IMG/VR virus record: IMGVR_UViG_3300006736_003987
Location: 1 to 28,489 of that record
Direction: 5' to 3' (one strand)
DNA from: a virus
Length of the DNA: 28,489 nt
Shown here: one piece after another, positions 1 through 7,864 of the stretch
Position numbering within the stretch: the first letter of the stretch is position 1
How the letters are laid out: each line of letters starts with the position of its first letter
Made by a program: the position numbers and the translations under genes
The notes under the pieces: generated by a model
Told to the model about the DNA's origin: nothing
Databases searched by the model: none
The model's input: the letters and a program-made list of their open reading frames with translations, nothing else

Positions 1-166
1 ACTTCTGAATGAGAGGTTCAAGTTTTGAGGACAGATCCCAGATGATATCAAACCAACCATCACGGGGGAATCCCCAGCACATGAGTGTTGATTGCATCGG
101 TGCGTTCCTGTCTCCATAGAGAAGAGGAAATGCTTTAACTAGTTTATTGTCTAGTTCTTCTTTCAT
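1..166 (-). CDS. Phage-type hypothetical protein, C-terminus beyond window
   Basis: This minus-strand gene starts at ATG 166 and runs off the left edge, leaving about 55 residues. It begins MKEELDNKLVKAFPLLYGDR and continues with MCWGFPRDGWFDIIWDLSSK. The pattern 'K.FP.LY.DR....TLMCWGF..GDGW..II..L' resembles a small protein often seen in tailed-phage genomes, whose function I do not know; that likeness is from memory. An AGAGG ribosome binding site lies about 7 bases upstream and a TATAAT hexamer about 20 bases further. It follows the tmRNA terminator, so it probably has its own promoter. Being a phage-type family next to a tmRNA, it is one of the hints that the window is viral. Confidence 0.7.
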   Translation of the reverse strand, partial: MKEELDNKLVKAFPLLYGDRNAPMQSTLMCWGFPRDGWFDIIWDLSSKLEPLIQK

Positions 167-187
167 CGAAAAGACCTCTTAATCTAA

Positions 188-199
188 GATTATACTCCA
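188..199 (-). promoter_or_regulatory. Possible -10 element for the left-edge gene
   Basis: On the minus strand the sequence GAGTATAATCTT lies just after the tmRNA terminator and about 25 bases before the ATG at 166. The TATAAT matches a sigma-70 -10 box exactly. No convincing -35 box is present at 16-18 bases, so this is a weak call. Confidence 0.35.
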
Positions 200-222
200 C
201 CGTAGTGAATTTTACACGAAAA

Positions 223-256
223 ATAAAAAACCGACCCCATAATTTGAGATCGGTTT
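223..256 (-). terminator. Rho-independent terminator of the tmRNA gene
   Basis: On the minus strand AAACCGATC pairs with GGTCGGTTT across an 11-base loop and is followed by a T-rich run (TTTTTTATTTTT). It lies 5 bases beyond the encoded CCA end of the tmRNA, where a tmRNA terminator is expected. Confidence 0.8.
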
Positions 257-260
257 AAAG

Positions 261-629
261 TGGTGGAGGCGGCGGGAGTCGAACCCGCGTCCGAAACGCC
301 GTTGGCTTCAAGTCATCTACAAGTTTGTCTAATCTACTATCACAGATTAGAAAAGATAGTCGGACATCCCTACGCTTACCGACCTGTTGCGTTCCACCCG
401 ATACCACCGGGGTAACCATTTTGATTTTTTATTTTCATAGGATCTCTACCTATTATCTTAAGTTGGGTATCAAGGTCTTAAGAAACCCCGCGATTAAGCT
501 GCTAGAGCGTATTCGTAGTGATTATTGTTGTTGGCAATTATCATTTTGAAACCACATTTTAGGTCTGCTATTTCGTGTGACCACTTGCACTATTCACTTC
601 AAGAGCCCCGTCGAAACCAGGGCGCCCCC
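261..629 (-). ncRNA. ssrA: tmRNA (one-piece), tag ANNNNHYEYALAA
   Basis: This is a 369-base transfer-messenger RNA, which rescues stalled ribosomes and tags the unfinished protein for proteolysis. The 5' end reads GGGGGCGCCCTGGTTTCGAC and the 3' end has GGGTTCGACTCCC followed by CGCCTCCACCA. The first seven bases pair with CGCCTCC to form the acceptor stem (one G-U pair), the T-loop TTCGACT is intact, and CCA is encoded. The tag frame runs from the GCC resume codon (533-535) to TAA (494-496) and gives ANNNNHYEYALAA, with the conserved YALAA degradation end. It is not permuted. A terminator follows directly. No strong promoter is visible in the 14 bases separating it from the H1-like gene, so it may be processed from a longer transcript. 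A full-length tmRNA is uncommon in phages and is also a frequent integration site for mobile DNA. Confidence 0.96.
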
Positions 630-643
630 GAGATTTTCAAAGA

Positions 644-829
644 TCAGTTAGCTTTATCAGCTTCAAGTGAAGACTTTACAAGTTCCGCAGCTCCCTTTTT
701 AAGGAGCCTCAATCCCTTTCTAGCCCTTACACCTGCTGATTTATTTCCATTTATGTTTTTATGTATATCAAGATCAAGGCTCTCAACAAGAACTTTAAAC
801 TCTTTCCAATTACTTAGTAAGTCTGACAT
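644..829 (-). CDS. Histone H1-like small basic protein
   Basis: This 61-residue protein contains GNKSAGVRARKGLRLLKKGA at about residues 28-47, then a helical, lysine-containing tail. The GNKxAGxRxRKGLxxLKxxA pattern is that of the bacterial histone H1-like (Hc1-type) family found in Bacteroidetes and Chlamydiae and in some phages. The likely role is non-specific binding and bending or compaction of DNA. A GGGGAG ribosome binding site lies about 7 bases before the ATG at 829. It is the last protein gene before the tmRNA and follows a 78-residue gene with a 14-base gap, so all may share a transcript. The family assignment rests on motif recognition only. Confidence 0.72.
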   Translation of the reverse strand: MSDLLSNWKEFKVLVESLDLDIHKNINGNKSAGVRARKGLRLLKKGAAELVKSSLEADKAN

Positions 830-843
830 GTGTTACTTCTCCC

Positions 844-1080
844 CTAATCTGTATATATTAACTTCTTACTCGAAGTTTTATCTTCTGATTCAACAGATGA
901 GATAATGTCTCGCATAAGGTTAGTATCTTCTAGCTCTAAAGCTAATAATTTTATTATCTGTTTTTTCTGATCTTCGTTAACACCGAATACCAGAATCTCC
1001 TTTATGATCTCACGACAAGTGAACATTTTTTGAGCATGAAGATCTTCTTCTGATTTTCCATATTTCTTTACTTTACTCAT
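844..1080 (-). CDS. Small unknown protein, probable phage family
   Basis: This 78-residue protein has a basic start (MSKVKKYGKSEEDLHAQKMF) and a helical centre: REIIKEILVFGVNEDQKKQI then IKLLALELED. I do not recognise a domain. The ATG overlaps the stop codon of the gene upstream (ATGA at 1077-1080), so the two are translationally coupled. It sits between a cysteine-rich unknown protein and the H1-like gene in one minus-strand cluster. No signal peptide or membrane segment is visible. Confidence 0.75.
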   Translation of the reverse strand: MSKVKKYGKSEEDLHAQKMFTCREIIKEILVFGVNEDQKKQIIKLLALELEDTNLMRDIISSVESEDKTSSKKLIYTD

Positions 1081-1544
1081 GTCCCAATATCATCCTGTCT
1101 CAAATGAGTCTCTATCTTGAATGAATTTCGATTCTTAATTAGAAGCCTCTTTAGCTGTGTTGCACCAGAAACCATCTGCCTAGAAATAACTACAGATTCA
1201 TTCCAGATATTATTTTCAAAAATATCATCGACTTGCTCCCACGTTGCAACATCGCACTTGTGTGAATCTAAAATTTCACTAATTCTTTCTGGAAGATTTT
1301 CTCTGATGTCTTCTGGAGAAACAACTGCTAGATTATCATCTGAGCCGTATGAAATTTCTGACTTGCAAAAGTCAAATACTTTATGTGTAACGCCGCAATT
1401 ATTACACTTACATAACTTTGGAACAATGTCATCTGACTCATCTGTCTTAGAGAAGACTACAAACTTGTGAAAAACAGGTGTAGATAAATTTCTAAATTGT
1501 GGAAGAACACAATGACATTGAATGAGATGCTTTAATCCAGCCAC
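1077..1544 (-). CDS. Unknown protein with CHC and CxxC cysteines
   Basis: This 155-residue protein opens MAGLKHLIQCHCVLPQFRNL and carries a second cluster, LCKCNNCGVTHKVFDFCKSE, at about residues 44-63. The C-H-C plus C-x-C-x-x-C spacing suggests a zinc ribbon-like site. Similar starts (LKHL.xCHCVLPQ) are familiar to me from marine phage genomes, but I know no function. An AGAGGG ribosome binding site precedes the ATG at 1544. Its stop overlaps the start of the 78-residue gene by four bases. The C-terminal part is mixed alpha/beta with no signal peptide. Confidence 0.8.
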   Translation of the reverse strand: MAGLKHLIQCHCVLPQFRNLSTPVFHKFVVFSKTDESDDIVPKLCKCNNCGVTHKVFDFCKSEISYGSDDNLAVVSPEDIRENLPERISEILDSHKCDVATWEQVDDIFENNIWNESVVISRQMVSGATQLKRLLIKNRNSFKIETHLRQDDIGT

Positions 1545-1577
1545 TTTATTTACCCTCTAGCATATCTATTTCCGTCT

Positions 1578-1799
1578 CTAGAGAAGCTCTACAAGTAACT
1601 TTTCAACATCTTCATATCCTATTGTAAAACCTTGTGTAATGGATACATCTATTAGATTCAATACTTGAACTAACGCTTCATCATCAATATGCAAGTTTCC
1701 AATTTTTCTTGATTCAACAATATTAGACTTTACCTTATCTCTCATGAAATCAACCATATTCAAAACTCTTCTATTTATTTTAGTTACCTTATGCATCAT
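1578..1799 (-). CDS. Small unknown helical protein
   Basis: This 73-residue protein is mostly alpha-helical by pattern: a basic N-terminal third (MMHKVTKINRRVLNMVDFMR) then an acidic, leucine-rich half ending EDVEKLLVELL. I recognise no domain. Two ATG codons stand in tandem (1799 and 1796), with CGGAG about 9 bases upstream. It lies between the chaperonin-like gene and the cysteine-rich 155-residue gene with gaps of 51 and 33 bases, so it may be the last gene of the PrkA operon or start a new unit. Confidence 0.65.
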   Translation of the reverse strand: MMHKVTKINRRVLNMVDFMRDKVKSNIVESRKIGNLHIDDEALVQVLNLIDVSITQGFTIGYEDVEKLLVELL

Positions 1800-1850
1800 A
1801 GTATTGTTCTCCGTATAAGAAAGTATTTTAAAATGCTGATAAAGTTAACG

Positions 1851-3203
1851 CTATGGCTCTGAAATAAGAGCTCTCGCTATAGAGAAAAGATCTCTTATAA
1901 ATGCATTTGCATGCTTTAATGATGAAAAAACTGAAATTGATGAGTACGGGTAGCTTTTACGAAGAGCGCCTGGAGGCAATATTTCAGAAAAATTATTAGA
2001 ATAAATTACTCCAGATGAGACTAATGATTTTAATTCCCTGAGAAACTTATCAAACTTTTCAACTGTTTGCGGATCCATTCTTAGCAAATCGGTTCCTATT
2101 CTTATTTCTATAGTTCCGGCAGATAGAGACTTTATTCTATTATCAAATAGATCCTTAATATCTTTTACTAAGTTCTCTGTTGCATTATCTCTTTTTTTTG
2201 TTAAAAAAGCAACTTGAGATTTAATCTTATCAGGATTTACATCATTTACTATAGTGACTTTATTGTGCGTTATTTTAATTTTCTTTACGATATCTAGATC
2301 TTTTCGACAAGCAGAAGAAATTAAATCTCCGCTGTGGGAGGAAATAAGATTAGTATCACAGCAAATAGAAATATCATTTAATATATTGAGTGTATTTTCA
2401 TCAAACCCTACTTCAACTGGAATTAAATTTATCGTTCCTCTTTTTAAGTTGAGTGATATGGTTGACTTAACTTCATCAGACATATGCCGTATAAAAATAA
2501 CAATAGGATCCTTATTGATTGCTGCCTTTTCTAGTAGGTGATGGATTTCTCCAACAGATTCTATAAATCCATCTACTACTAATACACCAACATTTGAACC
2601 CTCCCACACATTAGAGTCTGGTAAAAACAAATTGTCTGTGGAGATATTAAAGTTAAATCCATTAGAGAGTGATAGAATTGTTTCTCTTTTATTTGATCTA
2701 TTTAATGAGATTGGTGACTTAATATTTGATGATTTAATTAACTCATTGATAATATTTTTTTGAACCTCTAATTCGAACTTTTCCTCTATCAAGTTCTCAA
2801 CATCATCTTTGTGCAATTTTTTTGAAAATTTATTTATTTCTGATTTTAATTTTAAAATCTTTTCTTTTCTCTTCTCTTCAATTGATTCAAAGCTGTTTCC
2901 AAGCTTTATTTCTCTAAATGTTCTATCAACCATATATAAAATGATATTTAAGCAAATCTCGCCTGAGCCCGCTGCCATCATCTCTGATCTAAGAACAGCA
3001 TCAAGAATCATCGGCCTTATTACTCTTGAATGAACTTCTAAGTCATCATCGCTGAAGTGTATATACTTTTGGATAAAGTCATCGATTAAAATATCATTAT
3101 TTATCAATATCGGTGAATGTGTAGATAGTGAATCAGATATTATCTTAGAAGCTTTAAAGATCTCTCTTTGAAATTTATCCTGAGAGATAATATTAACATT
3201 CAT
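1851..3203 (-). CDS. Divergent, shortened GroEL-like chaperonin
   Basis: This 450-residue protein aligns by eye with GroEL over most of its length. Residues 20-100 match the N-terminal equatorial domain, but the ATP-site GDGTT becomes GSGEI (about 79-83), which loses the key aspartate. Residues about 205-280 match the apical domain: VGVLVVDGFIESVGEIHHLL corresponds to the GroEL segment [20 protein letters not shown]. Residues about 330-400 match the intermediate part (DNRIKSLSAGTIEIRIGTD). The protein then ends soon after, lacking most of the last ~100 residues of the equatorial domain in 548-residue GroEL. It may be an ATPase-dead, substrate-holding relative or a specialised phage chaperonin. 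Its ATG overlaps the PrkA stop (TAATG at 3201-3205), so the two are translated together. The alignment is from memory; a structure-based search would settle it. Confidence 0.75.
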   Translation of the reverse strand: MNVNIISQDKFQREIFKASKIISDSLSTHSPILINNDILIDDFIQKYIHFSDDDLEVHSRVIRPMILDAVLRSEMMAAGSGEICLNIILYMVDRTFREIKLGNSFESIEEKRKEKILKLKSEINKFSKKLHKDDVENLIEEKFELEVQKNIINELIKSSNIKSPISLNRSNKRETILSLSNGFNFNISTDNLFLPDSNVWEGSNVGVLVVDGFIESVGEIHHLLEKAAINKDPIVIFIRHMSDEVKSTISLNLKRGTINLIPVEVGFDENTLNILNDISICCDTNLISSHSGDLISSACRKDLDIVKKIKITHNKVTIVNDVNPDKIKSQVAFLTKKRDNATENLVKDIKDLFDNRIKSLSAGTIEIRIGTDLLRMDPQTVEKFDKFLRELKSLVSSGVIYSNNFSEILPPGALRKSYPYSSISVFSSLKHANAFIRDLFSIARALISEP

Positions 3204-5131
3204 TATGAGTCTCGCCAGAGATTATTGCTGGCAAAGACTAGAATTTCTTCTGCAGAATCTGATGTATATCCATATTCTTCTATTAGTGTTCTAACCATGT
3301 CATTGTGCTTCTGTTTTTGGTCGTCATCTCTAGACTTGCTTTTTGTAACAATTCTTGATATGTCTTTTACAGATAGTATCAAATATGACTCTATGGCTTC
3401 TTTGAGTGGGCCATAGCTCTTATAGTTTATCTTCTCTCCCCTTCTCATTTTTGCAAACATGTACGCAGTAACATCACTTCTGAATCCATCTGTTGATGAT
3501 CCAGTAACTCCAATACACTCCTCAACTATCTTCATAAACCTCTCGTCTGGAAGTCTTTCTTCTTTGGTAATCTTATCCTTGAAGGTAGTTCTATTTGTAT
3601 AAGATTCAGCATTATCCAAGTAGGAATCAAATAATGACTGTGCTTGTTCTTCGTATGCAGTTATGAATGCTTTTGCAATCTCATTCTCTAGTGTTCTTAA
3701 ATACTCATCTCGAAGTATCTTCTGGAGTATTTCTAGATACCTTTCTTTATCTTCCTCAGAGATAATTTGCTCCTTGACTTGCCTTATCATAGATTCCATC
3801 ACAGAATTAGGAGTAATCATATTCTTCTCAGAATCTGAAAGTGCATTATCTATTGATTTCATGATGAATCTTGTAGATATTCCGTTCATGCCCTCATTTA
3901 GTGCTTCGTCTCTAAGATCTTTTATATCTATCTTTTTAACACGTCCCTTCTCTATGACATCCTCACCATTGTAGATCTTTAGCTTGGTCAATAAATCACA
4001 CTTCTGTGACTGCTTGAGCCTTGACATAACAGAAAACATTGAAGCAACTTTTAATGTGTGAGGTGCTATATGAGACCTGAAATCTGATCGGGCTAGTTGT
4101 TTTTCATATATTTTAACTTCCTCATCTAATTCTAGAACATACGGTACGTTTACTTTAACTATTCTATCTAGAATTGCCTCATTGGTATGTTCTGATCTGA
4201 ATCTATTCCACTCAGCCTCATTGCAATGAGCAATAATCACTCCGTCAAAGTAGATCATATCATTCTTACCGGGACTTGGAATTCTCTTTTCTTGTGTGGC
4301 AGTAATAACTGTGTGAAGAAATTCAATTTCATTTTTGAATATTTCAACCATCTCTACTATTCCACGATTTCCAACATTAAATGCTCCGTTTAAGGACAGC
4401 ACGCGTGGATCATCTTCAGGATACTGGTCTAGTTTTGATATATCTTCTGACCCAATTAGGACACCTACATCTTGACTATTGGCATCCATTGGAGGGACTG
4501 ATGCTATTCCTCGTCGTGCCCTTTGTGAAAATGAAGATTCAATTACTTCAAACTTTTCATATTTTCCATCATACTCATCTAACAGCTTGAATCTTGCTAC
4601 TGGGCTGATATCTCCCTCTATCTTTACCTTTAAGATTTTCTCAAATTTTTCTCTAAGATTTCTAGGCAGAAGGTGAAGAGGTTCTCCTCTTTGGGGATCA
4701 TCTTTTAGGTGATAGTAAGTCTCTCCTTCAAGAGATGCTTTTATATGCTCTGTGAGCGCAGATTTTCCTGCACCTACTGGTCCCATAAGCAAAAGAACTT
4801 GGCGGCTCTCCTCTCCCTTAAGTGATGCAGACCTTAAGAATCTCATTACCTTCTCTATGACTCTTTCATTTCCAAAGAATTCTTTGGAAAAATAATCATA
4901 AATTCTGACTGTATTGTTTTCAAATATTTTATTTTTTCTAGGATTGCTATCCTTCATCTTTGAAACGCCGAAGCTAGAAATTGCATCATACAATCTCTTG
5001 TGTGCAAGCTTTACTATTCCAGGATTCTGACTAATTAGCTCTAAATAGTCGAGAAATACACCTTCAAATTTTTCTACTTTCTTTGATCTTCGCTGTTTTT
5101 CAATAATGTTTAAAAAGTTTTCTTTTGGCAT
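3203..5131 (-). CDS. prkA: PrkA/YeaG-type serine protein kinase (AAA+)
   Basis: This 642-residue protein is almost the length of E. coli YeaG (644). The AAA+ part has a P-loop GPVGAGKS at residues 117-124 and a Walker-B-like/sensor segment YFDGVIIAHCNEAEW at about 294-308, matching the family pattern ..HSNEAEW. Another family signature, EGMNGISTRF, lies at about 413-422. The C-terminal third corresponds to the PrkA C-terminal kinase/regulatory domain. In bacteria PrkA acts with YeaH and SpoVR/YcgB in starvation and stress responses. GGAG lies 7 bases before the ATG at 5131. The order here is yeaH-spoVR-prkA-groEL-like, unlike the usual prkA-yeaH-spoVR. No residues needed for nucleotide binding appear to be lost. 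Confidence 0.95.
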   Translation of the reverse strand: MPKENFLNIIEKQRRSKKVEKFEGVFLDYLELISQNPGIVKLAHKRLYDAISSFGVSKMKDSNPRKNKIFENNTVRIYDYFSKEFFGNERVIEKVMRFLRSASLKGEESRQVLLLMGPVGAGKSALTEHIKASLEGETYYHLKDDPQRGEPLHLLPRNLREKFEKILKVKIEGDISPVARFKLLDEYDGKYEKFEVIESSFSQRARRGIASVPPMDANSQDVGVLIGSEDISKLDQYPEDDPRVLSLNGAFNVGNRGIVEMVEIFKNEIEFLHTVITATQEKRIPSPGKNDMIYFDGVIIAHCNEAEWNRFRSEHTNEAILDRIVKVNVPYVLELDEEVKIYEKQLARSDFRSHIAPHTLKVASMFSVMSRLKQSQKCDLLTKLKIYNGEDVIEKGRVKKIDIKDLRDEALNEGMNGISTRFIMKSIDNALSDSEKNMITPNSVMESMIRQVKEQIISEEDKERYLEILQKILRDEYLRTLENEIAKAFITAYEEQAQSLFDSYLDNAESYTNRTTFKDKITKEERLPDERFMKIVEECIGVTGSSTDGFRSDVTAYMFAKMRRGEKINYKSYGPLKEAIESYLILSVKDISRIVTKSKSRDDDQKQKHNDMVRTLIEEYGYTSDSAEEILVFASNNLWRDS

Positions 5132-5158
5132 TAAAATTCTCCAGAGTTTTTCATTATA

Positions 5159-6460
5159 TCATATTTCCCAAGAATCTTCTTCAATAATTGTGAAAAATTT
5201 AACATCACCAGGCCACAGATTCTTGATATTATTGACAACCTGTTCTGCATATTCTAAATCTAAATCCCTTCCATCGTGCATATGTTCAATAATTAGGTCG
5301 CCACAATCTGAAATATCAGAAACAATAACTTGAGGCATAGAATTCATTCCTGTCGCATTAATTAGATCTAGCTTTATTTCTTCCCAGCCCCTGTCATCAG
5401 AAATTTCATCTATCGTAACTCCGTCTGATTTTGTTGAATAGCTAAACAAGTTTAATTCCCTGAAGTCATCTAGATCTAAATAGCATCTTATAGCGGCTGC
5501 ATCATCATGTATCGATCTTATAAGAAAGCATTCATCTATCCCATCTCTTTCCTCTATCTTTTTAAACATATGAAAGCCCAAATGATATGGATTTACCTTG
5601 CCGACCATCGGCTTTATAACCTGATTGTGTGACTTTAAGAATGGAAGATGACAATCTTGAGGTAGTTCTAGTTTATGCATCAATTTATAATGCCAAAATG
5701 ATGCCCATCCTTCATTTAAGATTTTAGTCTTTATCTGCGGTATGAAGTATCTCGATTCATCTCTTACAATGCTTAAAATATCTAGTTGCCAGTCTTCAAA
5801 GTGTGTACCATACTCTATAAGAAAAGAGAGTAGGTCATTATCTTTAGATATTAATTTCTTATCTACATCTATGAAATTATAGTCATTTGAAGAGTTTATC
5901 ACATCTACATATTTTTCTTTTAACTCTCGTCGTGAAAGACGTGTTCGATTATTTCTCTCAGTCTGAAACTTTATTGTGTGCACTGCATCTAAAAAGGCCT
6001 CTACTTTTTTAGACCCTATATTTGTATTTTCGGAATAATCATGAATTCTTCTTTTTGCATTTCTAAATCTTGTTGTTATATCTTCCGGGTGAGTCTCTGA
6101 AAAGTTTCTATTATTCTTAAAAAAGTCACTGTGTCCAATGCAATGACACATGATTAAGATTTGCAGATACAGTGGGTTTTCTCTCATAAGGTATGCTATA
6201 GATGGATTTGAATTTATAATCAGCTCGTATGGCAGTCCCTCCATTCCCAAATTATACATCTGATGTGTTCTTTCAAATGATTTTCCGTATGACCAGTGTC
6301 TATAATGTGATGGCATTCCGTGATAGCACATGTGTCCAATCATTTCGTAGTAATCACAAACTTCATAATTTATTGGAAACCAGTCCAGCCCGTGGCCCTT
6401 TGCGATATCAATTATTTTATCATCCCAGTATTTAAGATCTTTAAGAGTCCAGTCAGACAT
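5159..6460 (-). CDS. spoVR: SpoVR/YcgB family protein
   Basis: From ATG 6460 this is a 433-residue protein (E. coli YcgB has about 510). Family hallmarks are near the start: GLDWFPINYEVCDYYEMIGH, then MPSHYRHWSYGKSFER, then LGMEGLPYELIINSNPSIAY and a histidine-rich MCHCIGHSDFF. GWASFWHYKLMHKL follows in the middle. The biochemical role of SpoVR is unsettled; it is partnered with PrkA and YeaH. I prefer ATG 6460 to a TTG four codons earlier because GGAGG lies exactly 5 bases before it. The gene overlaps the upstream yeaH-type gene by 8 bases, and that ribosome binding site sits inside the last codons of yeaH, so translation is coupled. Confidence 0.95.
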   Translation of the reverse strand: MSDWTLKDLKYWDDKIIDIAKGHGLDWFPINYEVCDYYEMIGHMCYHGMPSHYRHWSYGKSFERTHQMYNLGMEGLPYELIINSNPSIAYLMRENPLYLQILIMCHCIGHSDFFKNNRNFSETHPEDITTRFRNAKRRIHDYSENTNIGSKKVEAFLDAVHTIKFQTERNNRTRLSRRELKEKYVDVINSSNDYNFIDVDKKLISKDNDLLSFLIEYGTHFEDWQLDILSIVRDESRYFIPQIKTKILNEGWASFWHYKLMHKLELPQDCHLPFLKSHNQVIKPMVGKVNPYHLGFHMFKKIEERDGIDECFLIRSIHDDAAAIRCYLDLDDFRELNLFSYSTKSDGVTIDEISDDRGWEEIKLDLINATGMNSMPQVIVSDISDCGDLIIEHMHDGRDLDLEYAEQVVNNIKNLWPGDVKFFTIIEEDSWEI

Positions 6461-7625
6461 TTCCGCCTCCAAAAATTCTTTTAAATTCTGTCCATATATC
6501 TTCCACTAGAGATAGTTGAACTATCTTGAATCTACCATCTGCAATACCCTCATACACACTAGCCATTCCTCCCTGTGTCCACAACGTACTCACATCTTCA
6601 TCTGGAACAATCTGAACATAGCAGTATAGTTGACATAGCTCTTTTAATTTACTTGAAAGTGATACTGCTCTATCATTGTCTTCTGGCCAATTGTCCCCAT
6701 CTGAACAGTGAAATGTGTAAATATTCCACGAGTCTGGATGAAATCTTTTATTCATTATTTCAACTGCCATTTCTAGCCCTGATGAAATTAAGGTTCCGCC
6801 AGCGCTTCCCTTTTTAAAAAAATCATCCTCACCAACTTCTTTTGCATCTATTGAGTGAGATATAAATACAAGTTCAACATTTTCGTATCTGTGCCTTAAA
6901 AAGTGATAAAGTAAAAAGAAAAATGATCTTGCTATAAACTTCTTCTTCTTATTCATTGAGCCAGACGTGTCCATGATAAAGAATATTACGGCATCACTAT
7001 TTTCACGAGGCTTTGTCTTTATGTGTCTATACCTCAGATCAGATTCATGAAATGGAAATCTTTCATCTTCACCTTCAGCATCAGCCTCTCTAGCAAATTG
7101 AGTAGCTTTCTTTCTTCTTAGCTTGTTCTTTAATGTTTCTTTTTTAGATAGCCTCGGTCTTATTCCAGAATTTCTGTGCCCGGAGCGCTTTGTCTTCTCA
7201 CCAAGAATAGTCTTTATCTTTTTCTTTTCTAGGTCTGGCAAATTCAAGCTATCGAAAAGATAGCGTCCAAGTTCTTCAAGTGTTATCTCTACATCATAAT
7301 ATTCTTCACCAGCTTCATTTCCAGCACCCTGAGATCCCTTTCGTGCTCGCCTTCTCTCAGATATCTTTTGGCCCCTTTTTATTGATTTTCCCTTTGCTCC
7401 ACCCACTTTTCTATTACTTGGATTATCACCATAGACAAACTGGTATTCTTTAATTCCTCTGACAGGGATTCTTATCTTCTTCTTTCCGTCCTGTCCAATA
7501 ATTGACTCGTCAGAGACTATATGATAAATTCCCTCTCTAAGGGCCCTCTTGATCTTTTCTTTATGCCTGCTTCTATCAGATGCAGATCTATCAGCTGAGG
7601 TTTTATGATTTTTGAATATAGACAT
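6453..7625 (-). CDS. yeaH: YeaH/YhbH (DUF444) protein with vWA-type domain
   Basis: This 390-residue protein has a very basic N-terminal half (for example SIKRGQKISERRRARKGS at about 81-98). A von Willebrand A-like fold follows, with its metal-binding motif DTSGS at 219-223 after the strand AVIFFIM. FISHSIDAKEV and GGTLISSGLEMA come next, as in the DUF444 family. YeaH is the conserved partner of PrkA and SpoVR. It is the first gene of the operon. Upstream on the minus strand are TTGAGTTATACTATAAG and, further out, TATAGTTATCTATAAAG, both AT-rich promoter candidates; the second contains ATAGTTAT, the core of the repeated motif described under 22469-22480. No strong ribosome binding site is visible. 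Confidence 0.95.
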   Translation of the reverse strand: MSIFKNHKTSADRSASDRSRHKEKIKRALREGIYHIVSDESIIGQDGKKKIRIPVRGIKEYQFVYGDNPSNRKVGGAKGKSIKRGQKISERRRARKGSQGAGNEAGEEYYDVEITLEELGRYLFDSLNLPDLEKKKIKTILGEKTKRSGHRNSGIRPRLSKKETLKNKLRRKKATQFAREADAEGEDERFPFHESDLRYRHIKTKPRENSDAVIFFIMDTSGSMNKKKKFIARSFFFLLYHFLRHRYENVELVFISHSIDAKEVGEDDFFKKGSAGGTLISSGLEMAVEIMNKRFHPDSWNIYTFHCSDGDNWPEDNDRAVSLSSKLKELCQLYCYVQIVPDEDVSTLWTQGGMASVYEGIADGRFKIVQLSLVEDIWTEFKRIFGGGNV

Positions 7626-7864
7626 AAGTGATCTGAAATTCCATATTAGTATCTTATAGTATAACTCAAGAAGAATTAATCTTTATAGATAACTATAATG
7701 AAGCTGTCTGAGAACTGAGTTCTTTTAAGAGATACTTCATGTTAATCAAATGTATCAGAAGTTTAACACTAAATTTACATCTGAGATGTACATTTTGATG
7801 TCTCTGTCAATCTTCTACCATCATAACAGTCATTATGCATAGTTATTAATAGAATGGAATATTG
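7626..7864. promoter_or_regulatory. Divergent promoter region with palindrome
   Basis: This 239-base gap separates the divergent yeaH operon (minus) and a protease gene (plus). It holds a perfect interrupted palindrome TACATCT-g-AGATGTA at 7776-7790, a plausible operator. ATAGTTAT at 7839-7846 ends 18 bases before the protease ATG, and the same core in minus orientation lies at 7689-7696. No gene longer than about 30 codons with a ribosome binding site was seen inside. Confidence 0.5.

Noticed and set aside
525-905. 126-residue plus-strand open frame
   Set aside because: It runs antisense through the tmRNA 5' end and the H1-like gene, has Ser/Leu-rich shadow composition and no ribosome binding site.
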